A stretch of DNA of 64,000 bases from Vibrio methylphosphonaticus (lineage in GTDB: Bacteria; Pseudomonadota; Gammaproteobacteria; Enterobacterales; Vibrionaceae): the NCBI RefSeq assembly GCF_023634655.1, contig NZ_JAMKMS010000001.1:434001-498000 (forward strand), given 5' to 3'. The translations under genes and the position numbers were made by a program. The notes below the pieces were generated by a model, which did not search any database, was not told the DNA's origin, and saw only the letters and a program-made list of their open reading frames with translations. Shown piece by piece: positions 18,018 through 28,381 of this stretch (its first letter is position 1; each line of letters opens with the position of its first letter).

Positions 18018-18728
18018 ATGACCATACGCGCGACTTCTGCCCTTATACTAGGCCTACTTTTTCTTCCCTTAACCGTGCAGTCCGCACCACCGAGCAGTTT
18101 TAGTTCAGCGAAAAGGCAGGCGGTTAAAATCTACGCCGATCACCCCATTAGTTTTTACTGCGGCTGCGACATTCAGTGGCAAGGAAAAAAGGGCACGCCC
18201 GATTTGGCTTCTTGCGGCTATCAAGTTCGTAAACAACAAAAGCGAGCAAGCCGAATTGAATGGGAGCATGTCGTTCCGGCATGGCAATTTGGCCACCAGC
18301 GTCAATGCTGGCAGGAAGGCGGTCGAAAGAACTGCACTAAAAATGACAAAACATTCCGATTGATGGAAGCTGATCTTCATAACCTGACGCCAGCTATTGG
18401 CGAGGTTAATGGCGACCGTTCCAACTACAATTTTAGTCAGTGGAATGGCATAGATGGCGTGAGTTACGGGCGATGCGAAATGCAGGTCAATTTCAAGCAA
18501 CGCAAAGTGATGCCACCAGATAGAGCAAAAGGTTCCATTGCTAGAACCTATCTTTATATGAGTCAAGAGTATGGCTTTACGCTATCAAAGCAGCAAACAC
18601 AGCTCATGAATGCGTGGAACCGTTCTTATCCCGTTGATGCGTGGGAATGTGAGCGCGACAAGCGCATTGCTTCACGACAAGGCAACAATAACCCTTATGT
18701 CGTGGCCGCCTGTCGTGATCGTTCATAG
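18018..18728 (+). CDS. dns: Secreted endonuclease I / Dns-type deoxyribonuclease
   Basis: A 236-residue nuclease exported by a signal peptide (1-22, cleavage near VQSA-P). The active-site region is [10 protein letters not shown] at 79-88 with the catalytic His84, then [17 protein letters not shown] at 120-136, which binds the metal. Eight cysteines fit the disulfides of the family. Homologues are E. coli EndA and the Vibrio extracellular nuclease Dns, which degrades environmental DNA, limits natural transformation and supplies nucleotides. The symbol dns follows Vibrio use; endA is equally valid. Confidence 0.93.
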   Translation: MTIRATSALILGLLFLPLTVQSAPPSSFSSAKRQAVKIYADHPISFYCGCDIQWQGKKGTPDLASCGYQVRKQQKRASRIEWEHVVPAWQFGHQRQCWQEGGRKNCTKNDKTFRLMEADLHNLTPAIGEVNGDRSNYNFSQWNGIDGVSYGRCEMQVNFKQRKVMPPDRAKGSIARTYLYMSQEYGFTLSKQQTQLMNAWNRSYPVDAWECERDKRIASRQGNNNPYVVAACRDRS

Positions 18729-18826
18729 CGTCCGCTGGTCGACTATTTTAGCCAGCAAGCCCTTGTAATTTCTGGGGCTTGCATCCATGTTATACCTCAA
18801 TACCTTTTTGTTCGTTGGAAGTTACT

Positions 18827-19558
18827 ATGCGCGTACCTCGTATTTATCACCCTGAAACCATTGTAAGCTTGGGTAGACTCGCACTGAGTGAGGATGCATC
18901 CAATCACATTGGCCGTGTATTGCGAATGAAAGAAGGCCAAGACGTCTTACTCTTTGATGGCAGTGGGTATGAGTTTCCAGCCACCATAGATGAAGTCGCC
19001 AAAAAATCCGTCACTGTCGAACTGACAGAGAAAGTGGCGAATAGCATTGAGTCTCCACTCGATCTGCACCTAGGACAAGTCGTCTCTCGCGGTGACAAGA
19101 TGGAATTTACCATCCAAAAATCCGTTGAATTGGGCGTCAACACCATCACCCCTCTTATTTCAGAGCGTTGTGGTGTAAAACTGGATCCTAAGCGCTTCGA
19201 AAAAAAGATGCTGCAATGGCAAAAAATCGCCATTAGTGCCTGTGAACAGTGTGGTCGTAATACGGTGCCTACAATACGCCCAATAATGTCATTAGAACAA
19301 TGGTGTGCAGAGCCTTCAGAAGCACTGAAACTCAATTTGCACCCTAGAGCAAAATACTCGATCAACACACTACCTGAGCCCATTAGCAAGGTTAGACTAT
19401 TGATCGGCCCGGAAGGTGGCTTGTCACCTCAAGAAATTGAGATGACGGAACAATACCAATTTGAAGAAACCCTGCTTGGCCCCCGCGTACTGAGAACGGA
19501 AACCGCTGCCTTAACAGCGATCACCGCCCTACAAGTACGCTTTGGCGATTTAGGCTAA
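18827..19558 (+). CDS. rsmE: 16S rRNA (uracil(1498)-N3)-methyltransferase
   Basis: A 243-residue SPOUT-class methyltransferase that makes m3U1498 in 16S rRNA using SAM. The N-terminal PUA-like part opens [10 protein letters not shown] and contains [12 protein letters not shown]; the C-terminal trefoil-knot motifs [14 protein letters not shown] and [13 protein letters not shown] are clear. I chose the ATG at 18827, with a TGGAAG site; an upstream in-frame start would add 16 non-family residues. It leads the run rsmE-gshB-yqgE-ruvX, the usual gammaproteobacterial order. Confidence 0.96.
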   Translation: MRVPRIYHPETIVSLGRLALSEDASNHIGRVLRMKEGQDVLLFDGSGYEFPATIDEVAKKSVTVELTEKVANSIESPLDLHLGQVVSRGDKMEFTIQKSVELGVNTITPLISERCGVKLDPKRFEKKMLQWQKIAISACEQCGRNTVPTIRPIMSLEQWCAEPSEALKLNLHPRAKYSINTLPEPISKVRLLIGPEGGLSPQEIEMTEQYQFEETLLGPRVLRTETAALTAITALQVRFGDLG

Positions 19559-19571
19559 CTGGAGAATACGC

Positions 19572-20519
19572 ATGATTAAACTCGGAATCGTAATGGACCC
19601 GATCTCGTCCATTAACATCAAAAAAGACTCTAGCTTTGCCATGATGCTCGAAGCCCAGCGTCGTGGATATGAAATCCATTATATGGAAATGCAAGACCTG
19701 CATCTTGACCAAGGTGTTGCGGTTGCCGATACAAAAACCGTCACACTTAAAGAAGATCCAGCAAGCTGGTATGAGTTCACCTCAGAGCAGACGATCGAAC
19801 TTGCCGACCTCGACGCCGTTCTTATGCGTAAAGATCCTCCTTTTGATACTGAGTTTATCTATGCGACCTATATTCTTGAGCGAGCAGAAGAAAAAGGCAC
19901 ACTAATCGTTAACAAGCCGCAAAGCTTACGTGATTGCAACGAAAAGCTCTTTACCGCTTGGTTCCCAGAACTCACCCCTACCACTATCGTGACACGTAAA
20001 GCGGAAAAAATTAAAGCCTTCCGTGATACTCATGGTGATGTCATTCTAAAGCCATTAGACGGTATGGGCGGCGCTTCAATCTTCCGCGTTAAGCAAGATG
20101 ATCCCAATGTATCGGTGATTATTGAAACGCTTACCAATCACGGGCAGAACTATGCAATGGCACAGACTTTTGTGCCTGATATCAGCAACGGCGATAAGCG
20201 TATTCTCGTGGTTGATGGTGAGCCAATGCCCTATTGTCTTGCTCGCATCCCAGCAAAAGGGGAAACACGTGGCAACCTTGCAGCCGGTGGAACGGGTGAA
20301 GCTCGTCCACTAAGTGAGACAGATAAACAAATCGCCCTTGCTGTCGCTCCCACTTTGAAGGAGAAAGGGTTAATATTTGTAGGACTGGATGTCATTGGCG
20401 ATAAGCTGACTGAAATCAATGTGACGAGTCCAACCTGTATTCGCGAGATTGAAGCGGCATTTGACGTTTCTATTACCGGTAAATTGATGGACGCCATTGA
20501 GCGCCGATTAGGTAAATAA
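19572..20519 (+). CDS. gshB: Glutathione synthetase
   Basis: A 315-residue ATP-grasp enzyme joining gamma-glutamylcysteine and glycine to form glutathione. Recognisable regions are IVMDPISSINIKKDSSFAM near 6-24, DVILKPLDGMGGASIFR in the ATP-grasp domain and the metal-binding ending EINVTSPTCIREIE near 280-293. The length equals E. coli GshB (about 316). It begins 13 bases after rsmE with a TGGAG site. The partner gene gshA is also in this window, at 22330-23907 on the other strand. Confidence 0.97.
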   Translation: MIKLGIVMDPISSINIKKDSSFAMMLEAQRRGYEIHYMEMQDLHLDQGVAVADTKTVTLKEDPASWYEFTSEQTIELADLDAVLMRKDPPFDTEFIYATYILERAEEKGTLIVNKPQSLRDCNEKLFTAWFPELTPTTIVTRKAEKIKAFRDTHGDVILKPLDGMGGASIFRVKQDDPNVSVIIETLTNHGQNYAMAQTFVPDISNGDKRILVVDGEPMPYCLARIPAKGETRGNLAAGGTGEARPLSETDKQIALAVAPTLKEKGLIFVGLDVIGDKLTEINVTSPTCIREIEAAFDVSITGKLMDAIERRLGK

Positions 20520-20582
20520 AACTGAGGTTGATACCCGTGGTACCCCCACTGGTCACAACCCCTGTCACGTTAGGAGGCGAAG

Positions 20583-21152
20583 ATGAACTTAGCAAATCAT
20601 TTTCTTGTAGCAATGCCCGGAATGAAAGATCCTTATTTTCAACGTACGGTTATCTATGTGTGCGAGCACAATGACGATGGTGCGATGGGGATTATCATCA
20701 ATACTCCTATTGATGTCACCGTGGCCAACATGCTGTTGCAAGTACAAAATGAGCTACCCATCGCCTCCCAAACGCAGCACAGTAAAAGCCTAGATGAACC
20801 GGTTTTAAATGGAGGGCCCGTCTCAGAAGATCGAGGCTTTATCCTGCATAAACCCAAAGATAAATATCAATCCAGTATTCAAATTACCGAAAAGATTTCC
20901 GTTACCACATCTAAAGACATCCTCGCCGTACTCGGCACGGATGCTCAACCTGAAAACTATTTGGTTGCCTTGGGCTATGCCGGATGGGACGCGGGTCAAT
21001 TAGAAACAGAATTGGCGGATAATTCTTGGCTAACCATTGAAGCGGACACGAGTGTGATCTTTGACACACCTGTCAAAGATCGCTGGCACAGCGCCGTTCA
21101 AATGCTCGGTATTGATATTGCTCACCTCTCCACTCAAGTTGGGCACGCATAG
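20583..21152 (+). CDS. yqgE: YqgE/AlgH family protein
   Basis: A 189-residue protein of the YqgE/AlgH (UPF0301) family, opening with [26 protein letters not shown] and containing [14 protein letters not shown]. Its role is not settled; in Pseudomonas AlgH was associated with alginate regulation. An excellent AGGAGGCGAAG site precedes the start at 20583. It is followed 2 bases later by ruvX, so the two are coupled. Confidence 0.93.
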   Translation: MNLANHFLVAMPGMKDPYFQRTVIYVCEHNDDGAMGIIINTPIDVTVANMLLQVQNELPIASQTQHSKSLDEPVLNGGPVSEDRGFILHKPKDKYQSSIQITEKISVTTSKDILAVLGTDAQPENYLVALGYAGWDAGQLETELADNSWLTIEADTSVIFDTPVKDRWHSAVQMLGIDIAHLSTQVGHA

Positions 21153-21154
21153 CC

Positions 21155-21580
21155 ATGACAACAAGAACCATACTCGCCTTTGATTTTGGAACCAAAAGCA
21201 TTGGTAGTGCCATAGGGCAAGAAGTTACCGGGACCGCTAACCCTTTAAAAGCGTTTAAAGCTAAAGATGGTATTCCTAACTGGGATGACATCGAAAAAAC
21301 AATTAAGGAATGGCAACCTGATTTGATCGTTGTTGGACTTCCGACCGATCTTCATGGCAAAGATCTCGAGAGCATTACTCCAAGAGCGAAAAAGTTTGCC
21401 AACCGACTGCATGGTCGCTTTGGTTTACCTGTAGAGCTTCAAGATGAGCGCCTATCAACGACAGAAGCGAGAGCTGATCTCTTTAATATGGGTGGCTATA
21501 AAGCCCTATCGAAAGGCAATGTTGATTGCCAATCAGCCGTTGTAATTCTAGAAAGTTGGTTTGAGGCCCAATGGGGCTAG
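21155..21580 (+). CDS. ruvX: RuvX/YqgF, RNase H-fold nuclease for 16S rRNA 5' maturation
   Basis: A 141-residue protein with an RNase H-like fold. The first catalytic Asp is in [10 protein letters not shown] (about 8-17), the second acidic block is DEQRLS-like ([11 protein letters not shown] near 100-110), and the C-terminal Asp is in [14 protein letters not shown]. YqgF processes the 5' end of pre-16S rRNA; the name RuvX reflects an older resolvase prediction. It is last in the rsmE-gshB-yqgE-ruvX run and ends before a strong terminator facing luxS. Confidence 0.94.
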   Translation: MTTRTILAFDFGTKSIGSAIGQEVTGTANPLKAFKAKDGIPNWDDIEKTIKEWQPDLIVVGLPTDLHGKDLESITPRAKKFANRLHGRFGLPVELQDERLSTTEARADLFNMGGYKALSKGNVDCQSAVVILESWFEAQWG

Positions 21581-21630
21581 CATCAAGCGGCTCACTGATT
21601 CTCACTCACTTGATCGCGAATCTAGATACA

Positions 21631-21660
21631 AAAAAAGGATGGCTAAGCCATCCTTTTTTA
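21631..21660. terminator. Bidirectional terminator between ruvX and luxS
   Basis: Arms AAAAAAGGATGGC and GCCATCCTTTTTT with a TAA loop lie between the convergent ruvX and luxS genes. Confidence 0.92.
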
Positions 21661-21677
21661 CTTTCAGCGACTCATTA

Positions 21678-22196
21678 CTAGTCCACTTTAAGCTCTTGTA
21701 GCATCGAATCAGGCAACGCCAATTCATCGTTTTTATTTACTTGAATGCCAGCAGCAATGATCGTCTGAGCAATCGATTTAGCTTCCTCAAGTGAGTGCAT
21801 TGCAGCCGTACCACATTGGTATTCATTCAGCTCAGGGATCTTATTTTGGCTTTCTACTTTTAGTACGTCTTGCATTGAGTCTAACCAGGCTTGCGCAACA
21901 TCGGACTCAGAAGGCGTACCAATCAAGCTCATGTAAAAACCAGTACGACATCCCATTGGAGAAATATCGATAATTTCAACTTGCTCACCATTTAGATGCG
22001 CACGCATAAAGCCAGCGTATAGATGCTCAAGTGTATGAATTCCTGTTTCAGACAAGATATCTTTATTAGGCACCGTAAAGCGAAGATCGAACACGGTGAT
22101 TGTGTCACCCTTTGGGGTTTGCATCGTTTTTGCTACGCGCACAGCAGGAGCGTGCATTTTAGTGTGATCGACGGTAAAGCTATCCAATAAAGGCAT
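21678..22196 (-). CDS. luxS: S-ribosylhomocysteine lyase, autoinducer-2 synthase
   Basis: A 172-residue metalloenzyme that cleaves S-ribosylhomocysteine to homocysteine and DPD, the precursor of autoinducer-2. Metal ligands are His54 and His58 in HTLEHLYAG and Cys128 in EYQCGT; the catalytic Cys83 is in MGCRTGFY. These positions equal those of known Vibrio LuxS. It recycles the product of SAM-dependent methylation and so complements metK in this window. It is last in a leftward run after gshA. Confidence 0.98.
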   Translation of the reverse strand: MPLLDSFTVDHTKMHAPAVRVAKTMQTPKGDTITVFDLRFTVPNKDILSETGIHTLEHLYAGFMRAHLNGEQVEIIDISPMGCRTGFYMSLIGTPSESDVAQAWLDSMQDVLKVESQNKIPELNEYQCGTAAMHSLEEAKSIAQTIIAAGIQVNKNDELALPDSMLQELKVD

Positions 22197-22329
22197 CGTT
22201 GTTTCTCCATTAAGGCTTCAAGACATGAAGCTTAGAATTCATTCGTGTATGGTGATTGTAAAAGCACAGCCAACACGGTGCAAGCCGAGTATGCTCTGAC
22301 TCGACTTGCTTACAGATTGACGTAGTGTC

Positions 22330-23907
22330 CTAGTCAGGCTTCGTTTGCAGGTGAGCAAAGTAGTCCGCTAAAAACTCATCAAAGTCTTGCGTATCGGCCG
22401 CTTCAATGTCTTTTTGCGCCGCAAATGAGCGAGTTACTTCTTCTTCCATCATCGCCTGACTATAAGTGCGATAATGTTGCTCTGTGTTGCTATCTCGGTA
22501 TTTTTTACCCAGTTCACAGCCTACTTTTCCTAAACCACCCAACGCTTTCGTCATCGACAATAGTTGACCAGAAATAGTTTGCTGAGGGTCATCATTCCAT
22601 TGTTCTAATAAATCGCACACCGCAACATAATCATCACTGCCGTGCGCTTTATCCATAACGACCGCAATACTACGAAGATCTTCAAAAACACGCTTAACCC
22701 AAAGCTGGCTAGAGAGTTGTTCACCATCACAGCCAATTTTAAGCTCTAAGCCCTGTTTGCGTCCTTCAAGAATGACTTTGTTCCAGTTCTGGCGCCAGCA
22801 TTCCAGTTCACAGTCATCCATCGGCTCAGAGTCTTTAAGCGCACACCAAGTAATGAATAGGTCAAGGAAACGAATCTGTTCTTTCGTGATGCCAATAGGA
22901 CTAAACGGATTAACATCCAAAGAGCGAACTTCAATGTACTCGACACCCGCTCTCGACAGCGCTTCAGACGGCTTTTCACCATTTTTCGCTACACGTTTTG
23001 GTCGGATCGGAGCATATAACTCATTTTCAATCTGCAAAACGTAATCATTTAATTGACGATATTCCCCGTCAACTTTAACCCCGATTTTAGCAAAATCATC
23101 CGATGGCGTGTGAATCGCTTCATTCAGTCCTTCTAGATATTGACCAAGGCTGTTAAAACCAATTTTCAGCGAACTTTGCGCATTGTTGGTATACCCTAAA
23201 TCACTTAATCGCAATGACGTTGCCTCAGGGAGGTAAAGCGTCCCGCCAATTTTTTCAAACGGTAAGGCACTTTCTTTACCTTGTACGAACGAGCTACATA
23301 AGGCTGGAGACGCACCAAAGAAATAAGGGATGAGCCAACCAAAGCGGTAGTAATTTCGGATTAAACCAAAATACCCTTCTGATTTTGATGCTTGGCGAGC
23401 GGGCTCATCTTGTTCGCCATAGAGCGCATCCCAAAAAGATTCAGGGAACGAAAAGTTAAAGTGCACACCCGAAATAACCTGCATTAGACTGCCATAGCGG
23501 TGCTTTAAACCTTGTCTATACAAGGTTTTCATTCGTCCGGCATTAGAGCTACCGTACTGAGCTAGGGCAATATCGTCTTCTTTGCTAACGTAGCAAGGCA
23601 TGGAAAGCGGCCATAGCTTTTCATTGTCTAACTTCGCTTGAGTAAAATGATGTATATCTGACAATTGATTAACGAGAGTGTCAACGTCGTGAGAAACCGG
23701 CGTGATAAACTCGAGTAATGATTCAGAAAAATCCGTTGTAATATATTCATTCGTCAGCGCAGAGCCTAGCGCTGCAGGGTGAGGCGTCATAGCCAACTGG
23801 CCATCTTCGGTATAACGTAACGTCTCTCTTTCTACACCGCGACCAAACTCCTTAAAGACAGTCTGATCTTTAGCAACCTGCTCCAGTCGCGTAGCAAAAT
23901 TAGTCAA
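22330..23907 (-). CDS. gshA: Glutamate-cysteine ligase
   Basis: A 525-residue class 1 gamma-glutamylcysteine synthetase, the first and limiting step in glutathione synthesis. Diagnostic regions are [16 protein letters not shown] near 21-36, [16 protein letters not shown], and [20 protein letters not shown]. The length is normal for the class. It lies upstream of luxS and downstream of the M16 peptidase gene on one strand. It works with GshB (19572-20519), encoded about 2 kb away in a separate unit. Confidence 0.97.
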   Translation of the reverse strand: MTNFATRLEQVAKDQTVFKEFGRGVERETLRYTEDGQLAMTPHPAALGSALTNEYITTDFSESLLEFITPVSHDVDTLVNQLSDIHHFTQAKLDNEKLWPLSMPCYVSKEDDIALAQYGSSNAGRMKTLYRQGLKHRYGSLMQVISGVHFNFSFPESFWDALYGEQDEPARQASKSEGYFGLIRNYYRFGWLIPYFFGASPALCSSFVQGKESALPFEKIGGTLYLPEATSLRLSDLGYTNNAQSSLKIGFNSLGQYLEGLNEAIHTPSDDFAKIGVKVDGEYRQLNDYVLQIENELYAPIRPKRVAKNGEKPSEALSRAGVEYIEVRSLDVNPFSPIGITKEQIRFLDLFITWCALKDSEPMDDCELECWRQNWNKVILEGRKQGLELKIGCDGEQLSSQLWVKRVFEDLRSIAVVMDKAHGSDDYVAVCDLLEQWNDDPQQTISGQLLSMTKALGGLGKVGCELGKKYRDSNTEQHYRTYSQAMMEEEVTRSFAAQKDIEAADTQDFDEFLADYFAHLQTKPD

Positions 23908-23994
23908 AATGCGATTCGCTTATATGTTGTTGTTCCAATTGAGGGCTAGGTGAAACATCATCAATGCCACTCCTACCCCCACTATATGGTCACT

Positions 23995-26850
23995 CTATTG
24001 TGAGATTTCAAGCATTTCAATTGGAATATTGAGTTTCTCTAATTGTGGTTTTAATGCCTTAGCATCCCCCACAACAATAATCTGATATTGACTCGGGTCA
24101 AACCATTTTGCCGCTAAAGCATCCAACTCTGATTTCTTAACGGTTTCAACAATCTCATTACGCTGCTTGAGGTAATCTCTGTCTAAACTATAGGTCAAAA
24201 TACTCGAGAGTAAGCTGGCTTTTTGGCTCGGAGTTTCGTACGTCAACGCATCTTGCTGGCCAACCGCTAATCGCAAGAAATTCAGCTCTTCTTCTGTCAT
24301 ACCATTCGCGCTGTAGTGCTTTAGTTCTTTGAGCAATTCTTCAATAGAAGGAATTGTTGAATCCGCCCGTACTTGTGCACTAAAGACGAGCGCTCCCACT
24401 TCGCGGTTACTCGCAAAATAACCACTCGCACCATAGGTATAGCCTTTATCTTCACGTAAATTCTGATTAATTCGACTATTAAAGTTACCCGCCAAGTTAA
24501 AGTTCGCTAAGCGGCTCAAATACAACTCTCCGGTTGCGTCAAAACGCATCCCTTGGCGTACTAAGCGAACAATGCTTTGTGGTGCGGCGGGTTTATCTAC
24601 CAAGTAAATATGCTGACCCACTAACGGCTTTACCGCTTCCGGAACAATAAGAGGAGCGGCTGCGCCCTGCCAGTTTTTCCAAAAGCCAAGCTCTTGCTCT
24701 ATCTGTTTACGACTGACATCTCCAACTACCACAATTTGTGCACTTTGCGGTGTGTAGTTTGAACGATAGAAGGCTTTGACGTCATCTAATGTGATTGAGG
24801 AAATCGATGATTCGGAGCCATCAGAAGAGCGTCCAAAGACCGTATCACCAAACAGGACGTCACGTGTCGCTTGCGATGCCATCCAGCTTGGTTTTTGATG
24901 CTGATACACCAAGCCTTCCAACATTTGTGCTTTCAGACGGTCAAAGTCACTCTGCTTCATCGCAGGGTTAAACAGCACGTCTTGAACCAACGCCAATGTT
25001 TGAGCCAAATTTTTCTCTAGAGATGACACCGTTACTCGGGTCGTGTACGAGCCTGCGCTGATACTAATTTGGCTACCGAGTTGATCAAGCTTGGCTTGCA
25101 GCGCTTCGACACTTAACGTTGTCGTGCCTTCTTCCATCATGGAGGCGGTCATGCCTGCAAGGCCTTCTTTGCCTCTCTCTACGTAGCGTTCTCCTGCAGG
25201 TAACTGGAAATGTATTTCTACGGTTGGTGTTTCTGAGCTCGTGGTACCAAGTAGCTCACTACCGTTATCAAAGTGTATTTGATACAGATCTGGCATGGTC
25301 GCTTTTACCGCCTGTGCGACTTCTGGCATTACACTGCGATCAAAGTCATCGACTGGACGTCGAAACGTTAGCTGATCTTCGGTCACTTTTACATAAGGTG
25401 GCAGGGTGCGTTTAGGTGTTTCAAAGTTTGCCTTTTGTACCGCCATATCCGACTGTCCTACCGGCACCACACTTAATGTCACTTTCGCTTTGTTGTTGAT
25501 GAATTGATGGTAAGCGGCAGTCACATCTTCTGGTGTTACCGCTCGGATCTGAGTGAGTTGCTGCTCTAATCTGTCTGGTTGATCAAAGAAGGTTTGGTTT
25601 GATGCAAGCTGAGTGACTTTACCTTTAACACTTTGTAAGGCAAATACTGAGCCTGACTCAGACAATCCCGTGATTTGATCTAAACGAGCCTGACTAATAC
25701 CGTCTTTCTCAAATTCATCCAACGTGATTAGTAACTCTTGATACAGCGCCTTTAGGCCATCTTTATCCGTCGAAGCGCCCATTGCATACACAAAGAAATT
25801 ACATGACAGTTCATTACACTCTGTAAAAGCACCAGCATCGAGTGCTTTCTGAGTTTTAATCAGCTTTTGATACAGTAATCCATTCGTTCCGCCCCCAATC
25901 GCATCAGCCATTGCTTCGAGTGTGGCTTGATTGTCAGCCCCCCTATAACTATCCGTCGGCCAGCCTATGACAACCATAGGTTGACGAATTCGGTCTTCTA
26001 AGGTGACATAACGATCATTTGGGACGATAGCGGGCTGTTTCGGCGCCTTATCAACACTTGGCCCCTTTGGAATAGAACCATAGTATTTAGTAATCCACTG
26101 CAGAGTCTGCTCAGTATCTATGTCACCACCGATCGTCAACACCGCATTATTTGGACCATACCAACGTAAAAAGAACGCTTTTAGATCATTCACATCAACG
26201 CGATCTAAATCTTCTACATAACCAATTGGCTGCCACGAGTATGGATGTCCTTCCGGATACATCGCTTCGCCCATTTTTTCCCACACCAGCCCATAAGGGC
26301 GATTATCATAGTTTTGCGCACGTTCATTTTTTACCGTATCTCGCTGTATCTCAAATTTGTGCTGAGAAACTGCGCCCAGTAAAAAGCCCATACGATCAGC
26401 TTCAAGCCAAAGAATTTTCTCTAACTGATTGGCAGGCACGGTTTCAAAATAGTTTGTGCGATCGCGTGTCGTGGTGCCATTAAGCGTACCGCCGGCCTCT
26501 GTAATGATCTTAAAGTGTTGCTGGTCACCAACGTGCTCAGAACCCTGAAACATCATATGCTCAAAAAAGTGTGCAAAGCCTGATTTTCCAATCTCTTCAC
26601 GTGCAGAGCCGACGTGGTAGGTAACATCAACATGCACCAAAGGATCCGAATTATCAGGGGCAAGAATAACCGTGAGCCCGTTATCTAGCTGGTACTTCGA
26701 ATAGGGAATCATCGTTTTGCTTGGATCTGGCTTTGCTTCTTCAATCAGACGCACACCATCAGGCAAGTTAACTGTCGTCGATGTTGTAGTCTCACTGCTA
26801 CAACCGTAAATAAAGACTAACGACATCATGCCGAGCCAGATCTTTTTCAT
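23995..26850 (-). CDS. M16 family zinc peptidase lipoprotein
   Basis: A 951-residue protein with two M16 halves. A lipoprotein signal ends in FIYGC with the acylated Cys at 17. The N-terminal half has the inverted zinc motif HFFEH at 94-98 and a distal Glu in KNERAQNYDN near 172; the C-terminal half lacks the zinc motif, as is normal for pitrilysin-type fusions. It is expected at the outer membrane or periplasm, degrading peptides. The substrate is unknown. It lies 9 bases after yqaA, in the run qor-yqaA-M16-gshA-luxS. Confidence 0.88.
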   Translation of the reverse strand: MKKIWLGMMSLVFIYGCSSETTTSTTVNLPDGVRLIEEAKPDPSKTMIPYSKYQLDNGLTVILAPDNSDPLVHVDVTYHVGSAREEIGKSGFAHFFEHMMFQGSEHVGDQQHFKIITEAGGTLNGTTTRDRTNYFETVPANQLEKILWLEADRMGFLLGAVSQHKFEIQRDTVKNERAQNYDNRPYGLVWEKMGEAMYPEGHPYSWQPIGYVEDLDRVDVNDLKAFFLRWYGPNNAVLTIGGDIDTEQTLQWITKYYGSIPKGPSVDKAPKQPAIVPNDRYVTLEDRIRQPMVVIGWPTDSYRGADNQATLEAMADAIGGGTNGLLYQKLIKTQKALDAGAFTECNELSCNFFVYAMGASTDKDGLKALYQELLITLDEFEKDGISQARLDQITGLSESGSVFALQSVKGKVTQLASNQTFFDQPDRLEQQLTQIRAVTPEDVTAAYHQFINNKAKVTLSVVPVGQSDMAVQKANFETPKRTLPPYVKVTEDQLTFRRPVDDFDRSVMPEVAQAVKATMPDLYQIHFDNGSELLGTTSSETPTVEIHFQLPAGERYVERGKEGLAGMTASMMEEGTTTLSVEALQAKLDQLGSQISISAGSYTTRVTVSSLEKNLAQTLALVQDVLFNPAMKQSDFDRLKAQMLEGLVYQHQKPSWMASQATRDVLFGDTVFGRSSDGSESSISSITLDDVKAFYRSNYTPQSAQIVVVGDVSRKQIEQELGFWKNWQGAAAPLIVPEAVKPLVGQHIYLVDKPAAPQSIVRLVRQGMRFDATGELYLSRLANFNLAGNFNSRINQNLREDKGYTYGASGYFASNREVGALVFSAQVRADSTIPSIEELLKELKHYSANGMTEEELNFLRLAVGQQDALTYETPSQKASLLSSILTYSLDRDYLKQRNEIVETVKKSELDALAAKWFDPSQYQIIVVGDAKALKPQLEKLNIPIEMLEISQ

Positions 26851-26859
26851 ATATGCTCC

Positions 26860-27315
26860 TTAGAAGAGACCAAAGAAGATCGCTGCTAATGCAGCGTAAC
26901 GAAGCGCCTTACCTATTGCGATAAGTACAACACACGGAAGAAATTTCATTCTTAACCACCCTGCGGCTAAACACAGAGGATCACCAATGACAGGTAGCCA
27001 GCTAAACAATAGTGTCCAGTAGCCATATTTTTGTATCCAAGCTATGGCTTTATGACCATGCTTTTCGTTTTGAGTTCGATTTGGTAACCAAAGACCGATC
27101 CAATAATTCGTCAACCCACCTAAAGTGTTACCAACGGTCGCCACCAAAATAACGGTCAAAGTACTATACTGACCCAAACTCAACGTAGCGACTAAACCCG
27201 CTTCCGACCCACCTGGCAATAAGGTCGCACTTAAAAAACCAGAGATAAATAAAACCGCTAATGCTGAGTCAGCAAACCAAGACTGTGCGAGATATTGAGA
27301 GAACGATTCTAGCAT
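26860..27315 (-). CDS. yqaA: YqaA family (DedA/VTT-related) inner-membrane protein
   Basis: A 151-residue membrane protein with about four hydrophobic segments, related to the DedA/SNARE-associated (VTT) superfamily. The family-like region is VATVGNTLGGLTNYWIGLWLP (roughly 57-77) followed by KYGYWTLLFSWLPVIGDPLCLAAGWLRM. Its function is unknown; DedA relatives move lipids across membranes. Its ATG overlaps the last codons of the oxidoreductase gene by 7 bases (ATGCTAG), indicating translational coupling. Confidence 0.85.
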   Translation of the reverse strand: MLESFSQYLAQSWFADSALAVLFISGFLSATLLPGGSEAGLVATLSLGQYSTLTVILVATVGNTLGGLTNYWIGLWLPNRTQNEKHGHKAIAWIQKYGYWTLLFSWLPVIGDPLCLAAGWLRMKFLPCVVLIAIGKALRYAALAAIFFGLF

Positions 27316-28259
27316 TGCATATCCAACAACACTTTCCCTCGAGTACGGCTCGTTTCAACTTGTTTATGAGCATGAATGACATCATGCAATGGGAAGATGT
27401 GCTGTATTTCGGTTTTCAGTAAACCGACGCCGACCATATAAAGCAATGTCTCCATCTGCTTAGGGTCTGGCGACACCAGCATACCGCTGGCACTAAAACC
27501 TAGTAGTGTCGCTTTCTCACAGACGAGTTCCGCCGTCACTGTAGGAATGGTGATCACTCGAGCATGGTCTTTTAAACACTTCAATGCATCAAGGGCGACA
27601 TCTCCACCAACAAGGTCAATCAAGACATCAATATCAGACAAGCGCTCTGACGCGGGTGCAAATTGATAGTTAATCGCATGTGCACCTAAAGTAGCAAGGT
27701 AGTCTAGGTTACTTTCACTACATGTCGTATATACCTCGGCTTTCGCAGCAACGGCTATTTGGACAGCAATATGCCCAACACCACCAGCTCCCGCCAAAAT
27801 AAGTACACGCTCGCCTTCTTGAACTTGTGCTTTATTAATCGCTTGAGCGGCTGTTTGACCTGCAAGAGGCAATGCCGCCGCTGCGTCTAGGGCCACGGTG
27901 CTAGGAACCGAAGATAATTCGCTCTCTGGAACGCAAACGTATTGGCTGTAACCGCCTCCACGAACTGGGAATCCAATAAAACCCGCAACTTCATCACCAA
28001 CAGAAAAATGGGATACATTGTCGCCACACTGCTCTATCTTGCCAGAAATGTCATACCCAGGTACCCAAGGCAAGTTATCTTTATTCTCATTGGCCGCCCA
28101 ACCAAGACCCGCTCGTGTCTTGACATCAATCGGATTGATCCCTGAATAGGCCACTTTCACAAGCACCTCACCAGCAGCAGGCTTTGGGATTGTAACTTCA
28201 CGAATAGCCAAAACTTCAGGTTGGCCAAACTTCGGGATAACAATTTGTTTGCATGACAT
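27309..28259 (-). CDS. Medium-chain NADPH:quinone oxidoreductase family protein
   Basis: A 316-residue MDR-superfamily reductase lacking the catalytic zinc ligands of alcohol dehydrogenases. The substrate domain holds YSGINPIDVKTRAG, and the NADPH fold has LAGAGGVGHIAVQIAVAAKA near 154-173. Homologues reduce quinones or alpha,beta-unsaturated carbonyls; the substrate here is unknown. It is the first gene of the leftward run with yqaA, the M16 peptidase, gshA and luxS, and is divergent from the FadL-like gene. Confidence 0.85.
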   Translation of the reverse strand: MSCKQIVIPKFGQPEVLAIREVTIPKPAAGEVLVKVAYSGINPIDVKTRAGLGWAANENKDNLPWVPGYDISGKIEQCGDNVSHFSVGDEVAGFIGFPVRGGGYSQYVCVPESELSSVPSTVALDAAAALPLAGQTAAQAINKAQVQEGERVLILAGAGGVGHIAVQIAVAAKAEVYTTCSESNLDYLATLGAHAINYQFAPASERLSDIDVLIDLVGGDVALDALKCLKDHARVITIPTVTAELVCEKATLLGFSASGMLVSPDPKQMETLLYMVGVGLLKTEIQHIFPLHDVIHAHKQVETSRTRGKVLLDMQC

Positions 28260-28381
28260 GACAGTATCCTTTTTAGTGCAGTATTCATCATCTTAGCTAT
28301 TTAAAACCAAGAGTACTAGAGTAAAAACAAACCCTAAACATTTACAGATTTTACCAAGTATTGATATATCATCAGCGAGAC

